Positions 24,787 through 34,073 of a DNA stretch of 64,000 nucleotides are shown in pieces (positions within the stretch are counted from its first letter, which is position 1; each line of letters opens with the position of its first letter). Origin of the DNA: Mariniblastus sp964414815 (GTDB lineage Bacteria; Planctomycetota; Planctomycetia; Pirellulales; Pirellulaceae); assembly GCA_964414815.1 (NCBI GenBank), contig CAYPXY010000005.1, positions 110,391 to 174,390 of the forward strand, given 5' to 3'. A program made the translations under genes and the position numbers. Under the pieces are notes generated by a model. The model saw only the letters and a list, made by a program, of their open reading frames with translations. It was not told the DNA's origin and made no database searches.

Positions 24787-26784
24787 ATGCGAAATTTTTT
24801 CAACATTGTCCTCTACGCACTTCGCTTTAAGTGGTCGCTTGCGGGTGCGATTTCATCTTCCGTGGTGATTGCGCTTCTGTGGAGCGCCAGCATCTGGACC
24901 ATCTATCCCATCGTCGAAATTGTGCTCGACGGAAAGACGGGAAAACAGTGGCTGGCGGCAGAGATTGCCAAGGCGGAAACGAGTGCCGCCCAATGCGGAC
25001 AAGAAATCGAAACGCTAAAGCAGGAACTAGACAACCTTCCTCCCGACGCACACACCCGACAGGTGGCTCCGTTTCAGAATCAGATCAACCGCAGCCAGTC
25101 GAGACTCCACGCAGAAGAAAAAGCGCTCCAATGGTATCGCTGGCTCGAACCGTATGTGGAACGATGGGCACCCGACTCGCCCTATCAAACCTTGTTGCTG
25201 GCCATCGGATGGTTGCTGGCGACCTCCTTGGTCAAAGGCGCATTGCTGATTGTCAGCACCCAACTGGTGGCCCGGGTGGCCAATCGCACCGTCACCGATT
25301 TGCGGCGAATCTACTACCGTAAGGCACTCGAAATGGACCAGCAGCGCATCGAGGAACTGGGCACGTCGAGCATGATGACGTATCTATCGCACAACATGTT
25401 GATGATCACCGCAGGTCTGCACGCCTTTTTCGGCCGGATGATTCGTGAACCCATGAAGATGATCACTTGCCTGATTGGCGCCGGGATGATTTCTTTTCCG
25501 TTGCTGGTCATCACGCTGGCGATCTCACCGGTGGGCTGGTTGATCGTTCGCTCGTTGACCAATCGAATGAAGCGGGCCACTTCGCGGGAAATCGATGGCA
25601 TGACGGGTATTTTCCAGACCCTCATGGAAACCTTTTCCGCAATCAAGATCGTCCATATCTTCAATCGTGAAGCCACCGAGCGACGCCGATTCAAACGGAA
25701 CGCGAATACACTTTACCGCATTTCGCAGAAGATGAATTTCTACGATTCGCTGCTCCGGCCGATCGTGGAAATGATGGGAACCATTGCGATTGCGGTGGCG
25801 ATTATGGTGGGAGCCTATCTGGTTCTCAATGAGGAAACGCATCTGTGGCGGATTCGTATCTCGGATCGGCCTTTGACGTCTACCAGCTTGTTGTTGTTCT
25901 TCGGGTTCCTGGCGGGCGCAAGCGATCCAGCCCGAAAGATGAGCGAAGTCATCAATCAGGTGGTGCGCGCGGGCATGATCGCCGACATGCTGAAAAAGAC
26001 GTTTGACCAGAAACCAACCGTTGTCGCAGCCAGACGTGGGCTTGCGGTGCCAAAGCATAGCCAATCCATCCGCTTCGACAACGTGGCCTTCGAATATCGC
26101 CCCAAGCAAAATGCCATCGACTCCGTGACGTTCGAAGTACCGTTTGGCCAAACGATCGCGATTGTCGGGCCTAACGGCTGCGGCAAGTCCACCTTGATGA
26201 ACCTGCTGGCCCGATTCTACGATCCGCAGCAGGGCGACATCCTGCTCGATGGGGTCAACCTTCGTGATCTCAGCCCTCGAAAACTTCGGCAACAAATGGC
26301 TTGGGTCACGCAGGAAAGCACGCTGTTCAAATCCACGATCCGCGAAAACATTCTGTACGGGAAACCGGACGCCACCGAAGAAGAATTCATGGCCGCCGCC
26401 GAACGAGCGCTGGTGACGCATATTGTCCAGGAAAAACCGAGCGGCTTCGGTACTTTCGTCGGCGAAGAAGGCCGGCAACTTTCGGCAGGCCAGCGCCAGC
26501 GAGTTGCATTGGCGCGAGCGATCCTGGCCGATCCGCGAATCCTGATTTTGGACGAAGCGACCAGCCAAATCGATGGTAAAACCGAAACCGTTTTGCACGA
26601 AGGGCTGGCTGATTTCATCAAGCAGCGAACCACCTTCATCGTGACCCACCGCGTCAGTTCCCTGAAGTTGGCGGACCGCGTTCTCATCATGGACAACGGA
26701 AAAATCACGTTCGACGGCACCCCCGCAGAAGCCTGGATTCAATCGAAGGAATTCAATTTCCTGTTCAACAAGGCCGCAGCATAG
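24787..26784 (+). CDS. MsbA-type ABC exporter (fused membrane and ATPase domains)
   Basis: 665 residues. A membrane domain of about six helices occupies residues 15-400, followed by a complete ATPase: Walker A GPNGCGKST (about 463-471), Q-loop, signature LSAGQRQRVALARAI (about 563), Walker B ILILDEATSQID (about 585) and H-loop VTHRVSS. Between the first and second helices lies an unusual charged coiled-coil insertion (about 55-125, with EIETLKQELDNLP), absent from standard MsbA. Such exporters flip lipid A or lipid-linked glycans. The gene follows the glycosyltransferase by 10 bp and so probably exports or flips the product of this locus. A palindromic element (26790-26897) lies right after its stop. 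Confidence 0.92.
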   Translation: MRNFFNIVLYALRFKWSLAGAISSSVVIALLWSASIWTIYPIVEIVLDGKTGKQWLAAEIAKAETSAAQCGQEIETLKQELDNLPPDAHTRQVAPFQNQINRSQSRLHAEEKALQWYRWLEPYVERWAPDSPYQTLLLAIGWLLATSLVKGALLIVSTQLVARVANRTVTDLRRIYYRKALEMDQQRIEELGTSSMMTYLSHNMLMITAGLHAFFGRMIREPMKMITCLIGAGMISFPLLVITLAISPVGWLIVRSLTNRMKRATSREIDGMTGIFQTLMETFSAIKIVHIFNREATERRRFKRNANTLYRISQKMNFYDSLLRPIVEMMGTIAIAVAIMVGAYLVLNEETHLWRIRISDRPLTSTSLLLFFGFLAGASDPARKMSEVINQVVRAGMIADMLKKTFDQKPTVVAARRGLAVPKHSQSIRFDNVAFEYRPKQNAIDSVTFEVPFGQTIAIVGPNGCGKSTLMNLLARFYDPQQGDILLDGVNLRDLSPRKLRQQMAWVTQESTLFKSTIRENILYGKPDATEEEFMAAAERALVTHIVQEKPSGFGTFVGEEGRQLSAGQRQRVALARAILADPRILILDEATSQIDGKTETVLHEGLADFIKQRTTFIVTHRVSSLKLADRVLIMDNGKITFDGTPAEAWIQSKEFNFLFNKAAA

Positions 26785-26789
26785 AAAAA

Positions 26790-26897
26790 GTAGGGTGTGT
26801 GGAGCGGTCGAACCTTGCGAGGAAGATGGCCAGACGAAAAGAGCGTCCTGATGTTGGAGTCCCCCACGGAGTCCAGTGACCGCGCAACACACCCTAC
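26790..26897. repeat. Palindromic element, family G, between convergent genes
   Basis: The left arm GTAGGGTGTGTGGAGCGGTC (26790-26809) and right arm GACCGCGCAACACACCCTAC (26878-26897) are near-perfect complements (17 of 20). It fills the 127-bp gap between the convergent ABC exporter and serine dehydratase genes and could end transcription from both sides. Only one copy is in the window. Confidence 0.7.
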
Positions 26898-26911
26898 GTC
26901 CTCTTGCTGCA

Positions 26912-28543
26912 TCACCGAAGCTCCGCCAGCGGCAAAGCGGGTGCGCATCCGCAACCGCTCCCACAAGATTTCTGTTTGTTCGAATTCAACTTGCGTTCGA
27001 TTTCTAGCGAAGTGGGCGTGGTCGCAAGCCCTCCCAATGAAGTGCAACGGTGTTCTCGCGGCATCATGCTCGATACATTCTTGGCGGCTTCAATCACTTC
27101 ATCCAGTGGAATCAGCGGATCGAACTGAGACAAGGCCATGTTGGCACAGCAGAATGCATTGCTGGCCGCCATCACGTTCTTACCCAGGCAGGGCGCTTCG
27201 ACACGATTGGCAATCGGATCGCAAATCAGTCCCAGCATGGACTGGAATGCCATCGACGAGGCTGCAATGGATTGACGCAAACTTCCTCCTGCCAAGCCAA
27301 CCAATGCCGCCGCCGCCATACAGGCCGCCGATCCGCCTTCCGCCTGGCAGCCTCCCACTTCGGCGGCAAACGTCCATTGGCTTGTGATAAAGACACCAAT
27401 CAAACCGGCCGCCAACATCGCTTTCGCCATTTCCTCTTCGGAGAGGTTCAAGACTTCCGCCATCGCGATGACGGCTCCTGGCAAAGCAGCACAAGCGCCC
27501 GCCGTAGGAGCCGCCACAATCACCCCCATCGAACTTTTGACTTCCATCAACGCGGTCACGTAAAGGATGATCCGGTTCACCGCGCCTCCATCAAGCAACC
27601 GATTGGCCTGGAGCAACTGCTGGAACTGTCCCGACTGATGTCCCAGCACCCGATCGTCGTAATGGGTGCCCGTAATTCCAATTTCGATCGATCGCCTGAG
27701 AATTCGCACGATGGAAACCATTTTCTCAATGATTTCCGGTTCGGAAAGTTTTCCGCGGGCCATTTCATATTCGACCGCCAACTTCCACAAAGGAATTTCC
27801 TGATCGCCAACGATTTGCAACATCTCGGTGCAATTCGTAAACGGTACTTTCATCCCTCGGTGAGATCGAACAGGCAAAACACAATTCAATTGCTTGACCC
27901 AAGTGACAGAACCAAAGGAACCCAGCCCCGACACCAGCGAGCCCGAAAGAAACTCGGAGCCTTTGATCTGAATCAGCCATTGGTCGTTGAACGGGTGCGT
28001 GATGACTGCTTCACCGTTGAGGTTTTCATTCAGCCACTGATCCAGTTTTTGAACCTGTGAATCGCTTTCCGTCTGAATCGCAATCAATGTTTCCTGATAG
28101 TCGCCACAAATGGAAACGGGAATCCGGTCGACTTCAATGACTTCAATCATTCCACCTCCCGTCGAGATCGCAACCAGTTCATGTTGTTGCGATGTATTCG
28201 ACAAGATCAGCCGATAGGTATTCGGATGAGGATCACCAACGTCAACGGTTTCAATCCGGACCGAGATGCCGGCTTCCGCCAAGGCAGTACCCGAATCTGG
28301 TAATCGTTCGTCGTCCGCTTCCCATCCCAGCAAGCCACCGAATAGTCCCATGTCAGATCCTTGGCTCTCATGGGTCGTGGGCAAGGAGCCACTTCGATCA
28401 AACTCAACCAGCACCTCCTCAATGTTTCCGTCCATCAAGTCCCGGGCAAGTCGTCCGATACGAAGTGCCGCCGCACAGTGAGAACTGGAAGGCCCCCGCA
28501 TCACCGGGCCGATCACATCGTTAAAAATGCTAACTGCGTTCAT
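26912..28543 (-). CDS. Iron-sulfur L-serine dehydratase (single chain)
   Basis: 543 residues from the ATG at 28543; a TTG two codons earlier is also open. It converts L-serine to pyruvate and ammonia with a [4Fe-4S] cluster. The beta domain is N-terminal (SIFNDVIGPVMRGPSSSHC), and the alpha domain is C-terminal, with cluster-region cysteines in GGCQAEGGSAACMAAAA and in EAPCLGKNVMAASNAFCC, and LGGLATTPT near the end. About 100 residues between the two domains (TGGGMIEVIEVDRIP and after) look ACT-like. In the conserved GPSSSHT loop the Thr is Cys. At 543 residues it is longer than one-chain E. coli enzymes (about 455), mostly because of the middle segment. Confidence 0.92.
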   Translation of the reverse strand: MNAVSIFNDVIGPVMRGPSSSHCAAALRIGRLARDLMDGNIEEVLVEFDRSGSLPTTHESQGSDMGLFGGLLGWEADDERLPDSGTALAEAGISVRIETVDVGDPHPNTYRLILSNTSQQHELVAISTGGGMIEVIEVDRIPVSICGDYQETLIAIQTESDSQVQKLDQWLNENLNGEAVITHPFNDQWLIQIKGSEFLSGSLVSGLGSFGSVTWVKQLNCVLPVRSHRGMKVPFTNCTEMLQIVGDQEIPLWKLAVEYEMARGKLSEPEIIEKMVSIVRILRRSIEIGITGTHYDDRVLGHQSGQFQQLLQANRLLDGGAVNRIILYVTALMEVKSSMGVIVAAPTAGACAALPGAVIAMAEVLNLSEEEMAKAMLAAGLIGVFITSQWTFAAEVGGCQAEGGSAACMAAAALVGLAGGSLRQSIAASSMAFQSMLGLICDPIANRVEAPCLGKNVMAASNAFCCANMALSQFDPLIPLDEVIEAAKNVSSMMPREHRCTSLGGLATTPTSLEIERKLNSNKQKSCGSGCGCAPALPLAELR

Positions 28544-28573
28544 ATTCAATATTCAATCCAAAAACAGGGACAT

Positions 28574-29320
28574 CTATGCCTCCAGTTGGGCCATGACTTC
28601 AGCAGAGACATTGAAATTGGCTGAGACGGATTGAACATCGTCATGGTCATCGAGGGCATCGATCAATGACAAAACCTGCTTTGCCTGTTCAACGTCCAGA
28701 TCGATCAGACTCGAGGGAATGCGAGTCACTTGCTTGGATTGACATTCGATGCCGGCTTTCTCGAGCGCGTCGCAAACGTCCGCGTAGCTGCCGGGATCAC
28801 ACAATACCTCGAACACATCTTCCGAGGTTGAAATATCGTCCACGCCCGCCTCGAGCAACAATTCCATCAGAGCATCCTCCGTCGTCGCCGAGGTCGGGAC
28901 GGCCAACAAGCCCTTGCGATCAAACAAATAGCTCACGCAGCCCGTCGTTCCCAATTGCCCACCGAATTTTTCAAAGACTTTGCGAACCTCCGGAGCCGTC
29001 CGGTTTCGATTGTCGGTCAGGATATCGCACATGATCGCTACGCCGCTGGGCCCATAGCCTTCATAGAGGACTTCGACAAACTCTTCCGCCCCCATTTCAC
29101 CGCTTCCTCGTTTGATGGCGCGTTCGATGGTGTCTTTGGGCATCCCGACGGCTTTGGCATCGGTGATCGCGTTACGCAGCCGAGCATTCCCGGAAGGGTC
29201 CGCGCCGCCCTTGGCGGCGACAATGATCGTCTTGCTGACCTTGCTCCAGAGTTTCGAACGCTTTGCATCCGTAGCCGCTTTTTTGTGCTTGATGTTTGCC
29301 CACTTGCTGTGGCCTGCCAT
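28574..29320 (-). CDS. YebC/PmpR-family regulatory or translation-assisting protein
   Basis: 248 residues from the ATG at 29320, where the family signature MAGHSKWANIKHKKAATDAK begins; the upstream open frame to 29386 is not expected. Other family landmarks are NARLRNAITDAKAVGMPKDT, YEGYGPSGVAIM and the TDNRNRTAPEVRKVF segment. Members either regulate transcription or relieve ribosome stalling at proline-rich stretches; sequence alone does not separate these. Normal length. It lies between the serine dehydratase and the endonuclease-III-fold gene on the minus strand, 30 bp upstream of the dehydratase. Confidence 0.95.
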   Translation of the reverse strand: MAGHSKWANIKHKKAATDAKRSKLWSKVSKTIIVAAKGGADPSGNARLRNAITDAKAVGMPKDTIERAIKRGSGEMGAEEFVEVLYEGYGPSGVAIMCDILTDNRNRTAPEVRKVFEKFGGQLGTTGCVSYLFDRKGLLAVPTSATTEDALMELLLEAGVDDISTSEDVFEVLCDPGSYADVCDALEKAGIECQSKQVTRIPSSLIDLDVEQAKQVLSLIDALDDHDDVQSVSANFNVSAEVMAQLEA

Positions 29321-29434
29321 TTTTGATCGAGGGTTAGGGGGTGAATTTTCGTTCCCCACCGAAATCAATTCGGTGGGGAGTAGCAAACTAATTGAGATTG
29401 TAGGACGATTGTCCTCAATCGTTCATAGGCTGGA

Positions 29435-30388
29435 CTATCGCGGCTTGGGTTTTCTCGTGGCTCCTTTGACAACCTTTGCGGGTAGCTTTGTCTTGGGTGT
29501 TTTGGGTTTGTCTTTCTTGACGGGTTTTTGAGTTTTGCTGGTGGTTGCCGGAGGACGTCCTCGTTTGGCAGGTGCTGCGGCTGGCTTTTCGGGCTTCTTG
29601 GCCTTATCCGCTGCTTTGGCGGCAGGCTCCTTACGAGTTTCCTTGGCCGGTGCAGTCGACTCGCCCCGATCATCGGTACTCGCAGCTTCCTCGGTGACTT
29701 TTTTGCCTCCCCGTTTGGGAAACAAATCCTTGGCGACGGGATTGATTTTAACAAGCTGCTCCCGGATTTTCGGATTGAATGGCGAACTCAGAAACGCTAC
29801 TGCCAGTTGATGAACGCTGGAAAAGAAATCCGATCCCTGCGATTTCGAAATCGTCCGCTCCAGCCCCGTCACATGGCCGCTCAGCGCCTCCGCCTCCGAA
29901 ACGATTCCCACGGTATAGAACAGCAACATCATCGCCCGATCCAGCGGAATCGAGTGACCGCCAAGCCCTGCCTGCGACACATAGGCGACGACGAAAGAAC
30001 TGACGCCTTTGAATTTTTCGAATTGCGTCACCGCCTTGCTCAGATTCTCCTTGCGCAGAAAATCCAGTTCGAACTGGTAGTAAGATTCAAAAATGCCGTG
30101 CAGGGTTTTTTTGACCGAGACCGCCGTCTGTTTGGGAAACGTGTTTCGCTTCATCAGCTCGGCCAGTTCCGAAGCGGTTGTGACCCGAACTTCGTTCCAG
30201 TCAAAGAAATTCTCCTGCAGCTTTGCCAACGCTTCGTCGGCCGCTTCATAGGAGGAGTTTTCCAGACAGCACCCATACAGCATGTGCTCGATCACCGTCC
30301 GGTTCGACGGGGGAGCAACAGGAGGGTATTCCTTCTTGCAAAATTTAAACAGTGCAAGAATGAGATCAGCTCGTGATTTGGTTGCCAT
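29435..30388 (-). CDS. Endonuclease III-fold (HhH-GPD) protein lacking the catalytic lysine, with basic tail
   Basis: 317 residues. The first 220 follow the helical layout of endonuclease III. The hairpin segment reads FKGVSSFVVAYVSQAGLGG (126-144) where active enzymes have LPGVGRKTA, so the glycosylase lysine is replaced; the conserved Asp is kept (IPLDRAM, D150). The C-terminal iron-sulfur cysteine loop is absent. Residues from about 225 to 317 form a Lys/Ala/Pro-rich tail (APAKRGRPPATT, KKDKPKTPKTKLP) like histone H1 or AT-hook DNA-binding tails. The protein probably binds DNA without glycosylase action; that is inferred from the missing residue. Its start is preceded by a heptad-type leader (CTGACTACTGAC) ending in AAAATG. 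rbfA ends 79 bp upstream. Confidence 0.7.
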   Translation of the reverse strand: MATKSRADLILALFKFCKKEYPPVAPPSNRTVIEHMLYGCCLENSSYEAADEALAKLQENFFDWNEVRVTTASELAELMKRNTFPKQTAVSVKKTLHGIFESYYQFELDFLRKENLSKAVTQFEKFKGVSSFVVAYVSQAGLGGHSIPLDRAMMLLFYTVGIVSEAEALSGHVTGLERTISKSQGSDFFSSVHQLAVAFLSSPFNPKIREQLVKINPVAKDLFPKRGGKKVTEEAASTDDRGESTAPAKETRKEPAAKAADKAKKPEKPAAAPAKRGRPPATTSKTQKPVKKDKPKTPKTKLPAKVVKGATRKPKPR

Positions 30389-30416
30389 TTTCTTTTGTCA
30401 GTAGTCAGTTGTCCGT
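30389..30416 (-). repeat. Heptad-type leader before the HhH-GPD gene
   Basis: On the coding strand the bases before the ATG at 30388 read through CAACTGACTACTGACAAAAG, a short 7-nt-periodic stretch with few G. It resembles the nusA and glyS leaders, which likewise end in AAAATG. Confidence 0.5.
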
Positions 30417-30467
30417 GGTGTTCCGCAGCGTGGTTGATTGTTCCTGCGATTGCTTTTAAATCCTATT

Positions 30468-30842
30468 TCAATCTTCATACTCTTCCTCTTCACGATCTTC
30501 CTTCGGCAGTACCTCTTCCAGAATTCGTGTGACGATCATCGCGTTTTTGACCCCTTGATCCAGCTCGAACTGGATGCGAGGTGTGTATCGGGTATCGATC
30601 CGCTTGCCGATTTTCGATTGCAGGAACCCCACCGAGCTTTGCAGCCCCTTCAGGCACAGCTCCTGCTTCTTTTCCTCGCCCATGATCGACACATGGACTT
30701 TCGCGTGCCGCATGTCGGGCGACATTTCGACAAACGTCACGGTCACATCGCTGACGCGGGGATCGCGAATCTCGGTCAGGATCGCCATGCTGACGACCTC
30801 CCGAACGGCTTCGGCAGCTTTTAAAACACGACGGGAACTCAT
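30468..30842 (-). CDS. rbfA: Ribosome-binding factor A
   Basis: 124 residues from the ATG at 30842; the codon before it is GTG and could also serve. RbfA helps 16S rRNA 5'-end maturation and cold adaptation of the 30S subunit. The KH-like core is recognisable: SSRRVLKAAEAVREVVS, ILTEIRDPRVSDVTVTFVEM, HAKVHVSIMG and TPRIQFELDQGVKNAMIVTRILEE. An acidic tail (EDREEEEYED) closes the protein. It follows infB by 44 bp in the usual nusA-infB-rbfA order. Confidence 0.94.
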   Translation of the reverse strand: MSSRRVLKAAEAVREVVSMAILTEIRDPRVSDVTVTFVEMSPDMRHAKVHVSIMGEEKKQELCLKGLQSSVGFLQSKIGKRIDTRYTPRIQFELDQGVKNAMIVTRILEEVLPKEDREEEEYED

Positions 30843-30886
30843 CACATACCTCGGAAGAAAAGACAGAACGGAAACGATAGCGAAAT

Positions 30887-33766
30887 TTACAGTGTACGGG
30901 CGACTTCCTGAATCTTGTATGCTTCCAGGGTGTCGCCTTCCTTGACATCATTAAATCCGGACAGTTTGATTCCGCATTCCATTCCCCGCTGGACTTCCTT
31001 GGCATCGTCTTTCTCTCGTTTGAGAGATTCGATGGGATAGTCGCCGATCACGCGGCTGTCGCGAATGATCCGTAACCGGCAATCGCGTTCGATGTTTCCA
31101 CGCATCACGCGGCAGCCCGCGATATTTCCGGCCTTGCTGACGTTGAATACACGCAACACCATCGCCATCCCCAATTCGACAACCTGTTCTTCCGGCTTGA
31201 GGCGGCCTTCGAGCGTCGCCTTCAAATCGTCCGTAATCTTGTAGATCACTTCGTACCGACGAATTTCGACTTTCAGGTCCTCGGCCAGCGACCGTGCGGC
31301 TTCATCGGCCACCACATTGAATCCGGCAATCACTGCATTGGAGGCGTGAGCCAGCCGAACGTCGGCCACCGAAACACCGCCGGGCAACGCTTGCAACACC
31401 TTGATCTGAACTTCCGGATGCGAGATTTTGCCAAGCTCTTTTTGAATGGCCTCGATCGAGCCTCGCACGTCGGCGCGGATAATCAGGTTGAGCGTCACGA
31501 CGTCTCCCTGACCACCGGTCAAGTCGCCCGATTCGAGCAAACTCTGGAAGTCGTGCAACGACGTTCGTGTGGTCCGGCCGCCAACCCGCTCGACCGTTCC
31601 CTTGTAACGGCGTTCTTCCGCCAGTTCGCGAGCCTTGGCAATATCGCTGACGACAAAAAACTTGTCGCCCGCTCCGGGTGCCACATCGAAACCTGTCACG
31701 TTGACGGGTGTCGATGGCTCGGCATGTTTCTTTTTCTTGTTTCGGTTGAGAGTGTCATAAATCGCCTTCACCCGGCCGTAGGACGAACCGCAGACGATAA
31801 TGTCGCCGATGTTGAGCGTTCCACCTTGAACCATCAACTTCGCCACGACCCCTCGGTCGGACTGTTGTTCCGCCTCCAAACACATCCCGTAAGCGGGCCG
31901 ATCTGGATTGGCCTGATAGTTGTGCATCTCGGCGACCGTCAACACGGTTTCCAGCAACTCCTCCAGTCCCTGACCGGTGGTCGCACTGGTTCTCACCACT
32001 TCGATGTCGCCACCCCATTCACTCGGTAGCAGTTCGTGGGCGGCTAGATCCTGCATCGCCTTGTCGGCGGAAACGCCCGGCAAGTCGATCTTGTTGAGCG
32101 CCACCACGATCGGCACTTCGGCGGCTCGGGCATGGCTGATGGCCTCTTCGGTTTGCGGCATGATCCCGTCGTCGGCGGCAACCACCAGCACGGCGATGTC
32201 GGTTACGTTCGCACCGCGCGCACGCATCTCGGTAAACGCTTCGTGACCAGGCGTATCGACAAACGCGATTTTGCGACCGTCCTTGAAAATCTCGTAGGCA
32301 CGGATGTGCTGCGTGATTCCACCGGCTTCGCCCGCAACCACATTGAGACCGATAATCGCATCGAGCAGCGAGGTCTTGCCGTGGTCGACGTGCCCCAGGA
32401 ACGTCACAATCGGCGCCCGAGGTTTCAGCGATTCCGGATCATCCTCCTGGGTCACCTGGGACATGAAAGTGTCTTCCAGACTTTGAGCACCCCGGAATTC
32501 GACTTCCAGCCCCAACTGCATGACCAGCATTTCAACGGCTTCATCGTCGATCATCGAGTTGATGTTTTTCACGTCGTCGATGCCCAGTTTCTGTAGCTCA
32601 AAAATGGCTTTCACGGCCGGAACACCCGTTACCTCGGAAAACTCGCGAACGGTACAGGGCAATTGCAGGACCAGATTTCCTTTTCGAGGTGCTGCGGTGC
32701 TGGCTCCGCTTCGTCGCCCTGACGTTCGACGTGATTCGTTCCGGCGAAGCGGTGTCGTGCGGCGAGTTACCACACTGCGGCCGGATCGTGCAGCGGCTTC
32801 ACCTTCCGGTTCACCGGGTCCACCATCGCGGCGATGGGTTCGGCGGATAGGCGAGCCTTCGCTGGTGTCTTCGCCCTCTTCCTTGCCTTTGCCTTTTTTC
32901 TTGACGCGGCTTTTAGCAGATTTGGTAAATGACTCGAGTGGAGCATGTCCAACGCGGGCCTTGGCAATCGCTTCTTGGGGAAGCGCGATATCCGGCTTTT
33001 GAACCTTTTCGGCAGGCTCCTTCTTGAGTACAGGTTGTTTGATTTCGGGCATCGCCGCCAGTTTGACATTGAGTCCCGTTCTGCGAGGCTTGGCACCCGC
33101 CTTGGAGCCTGACTCCGATGAACCGGCCGCTCTCTGGTCGAGGTCGCGAACCGTGCCGGATCGGTTGAGCGTTGCCGGACGACGGGGGGCGAGCGGCGAA
33201 CCGTCTTTGGGAGCCATTTTTCGCGTCGAAGGTTCGCCCGATCGAGGCTGCACGCGAGCGGTTGGGGGCGCCGCAGGCGTTGCTGGCTTGGTGTCCGTCT
33301 TGGCTCGCAGACGGTCGAGCAAGGCACTGACCTTGGGTCTGGCAGCCCCATCATCGGCTGACTCAGGTTCTGATTCCGCGACGACCGAATGCTCGACCAC
33401 GGTCTCATCAGACGCAGCGACTTCGACTGGTTCGTCGGCCACCACATCATTCGGTTCCTCCCCATCGACCGGCGGAGTAGACTCTGGAGTTGCCGCCGTT
33501 TTGGGCGCGGCGATTTCGCCGATCTTGCGCGGCACAGCACGAGCGGTGGGAGGCCGCATAGGCATGGGAGCGGTTGCCGTCGAAGGCGGGGTGGACGGCT
33601 TGGCTCCCTGACTCTTCAGGTAGTCTTTGATCGTCTGGACCTCGTCATCATCGAGACTGGCCAGCGCAGAGCCTTTCCCGGTGATATTCGCCTTCTCGCA
33701 AATATCAAGCAGTTGTTTGTTGTCGAACCCAAGTTCTTTTGCAAACGCGTAAATGCGTATCGCCAC
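30887..33766 (-). CDS. infB: Translation initiation factor IF-2
   Basis: 959 residues beginning at a GTG (33766). The N-terminal IF2_N module (MAIRIYAFAKELGFDNKQLL) is followed by about 320 residues of low-complexity Pro/Ala/Arg-rich linker, then the second N module and the GTPase domain: G1 GHVDHGKTSL, G3 DTPGHEAFT, G4 NKID. Domains II-IV follow to the C-terminal end EAYKIQEVARTL, which binds initiator tRNA. Typical for a long bacterial IF-2. It lies between nusA and rbfA, but a 440-bp gap with a repeat separates it from nusA, so it may have its own promoter. Confidence 0.97.
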   Translation of the reverse strand: MAIRIYAFAKELGFDNKQLLDICEKANITGKGSALASLDDDEVQTIKDYLKSQGAKPSTPPSTATAPMPMRPPTARAVPRKIGEIAAPKTAATPESTPPVDGEEPNDVVADEPVEVAASDETVVEHSVVAESEPESADDGAARPKVSALLDRLRAKTDTKPATPAAPPTARVQPRSGEPSTRKMAPKDGSPLAPRRPATLNRSGTVRDLDQRAAGSSESGSKAGAKPRRTGLNVKLAAMPEIKQPVLKKEPAEKVQKPDIALPQEAIAKARVGHAPLESFTKSAKSRVKKKGKGKEEGEDTSEGSPIRRTHRRDGGPGEPEGEAAARSGRSVVTRRTTPLRRNESRRTSGRRSGASTAAPRKGNLVLQLPCTVREFSEVTGVPAVKAIFELQKLGIDDVKNINSMIDDEAVEMLVMQLGLEVEFRGAQSLEDTFMSQVTQEDDPESLKPRAPIVTFLGHVDHGKTSLLDAIIGLNVVAGEAGGITQHIRAYEIFKDGRKIAFVDTPGHEAFTEMRARGANVTDIAVLVVAADDGIMPQTEEAISHARAAEVPIVVALNKIDLPGVSADKAMQDLAAHELLPSEWGGDIEVVRTSATTGQGLEELLETVLTVAEMHNYQANPDRPAYGMCLEAEQQSDRGVVAKLMVQGGTLNIGDIIVCGSSYGRVKAIYDTLNRNKKKKHAEPSTPVNVTGFDVAPGAGDKFFVVSDIAKARELAEERRYKGTVERVGGRTTRTSLHDFQSLLESGDLTGGQGDVVTLNLIIRADVRGSIEAIQKELGKISHPEVQIKVLQALPGGVSVADVRLAHASNAVIAGFNVVADEAARSLAEDLKVEIRRYEVIYKITDDLKATLEGRLKPEEQVVELGMAMVLRVFNVSKAGNIAGCRVMRGNIERDCRLRIIRDSRVIGDYPIESLKREKDDAKEVQRGMECGIKLSGFNDVKEGDTLEAYKIQEVARTL

Positions 33767-34073
33767 GTTCAGTCGCTTTCTCTATGGATCGTTCCGCCTG
33801 TCTTTGCAGCCGCCGTCGAGTCAACGGCGATTGAGTTACTGTCCCATCTCCGCACCCAACGCGAGTACGGCCACAGAAACATACACGGATTCCGATCTGT
33901 CGTAAGGTTTTAATGTTACATAAAGTTCCCTTTTACAAGGCTTCAGACGTTCGGCCAAGAAATCATGACTGGAAATCTTAACCGCTGGGCAATCAGCGTC
34001 CCTCAAGGTTTCGCTGACACGCCGGATTCGTGTCCCGTAAAACGGAACCGATTTGACCCTCTTGATTGGTTAT

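Noticed and set aside
16586..26784. Glycan locus as a defence or secondary-metabolite island
   Set aside because: All recognisable parts (methyltransferases, sulfotransferase, glycosyltransferases, epimerase, exporter) fit surface polysaccharide synthesis; no nuclease, reverse transcriptase or synthase modules.
25525..26964. 479-residue open frame on the minus strand
   Set aside because: Opposite the ABC exporter ATPase domain; composition is frame-shadow-like.
27050..28060. 336-residue open frame on the plus strand
   Set aside because: Opposite the L-serine dehydratase, which has all cluster-region motifs.
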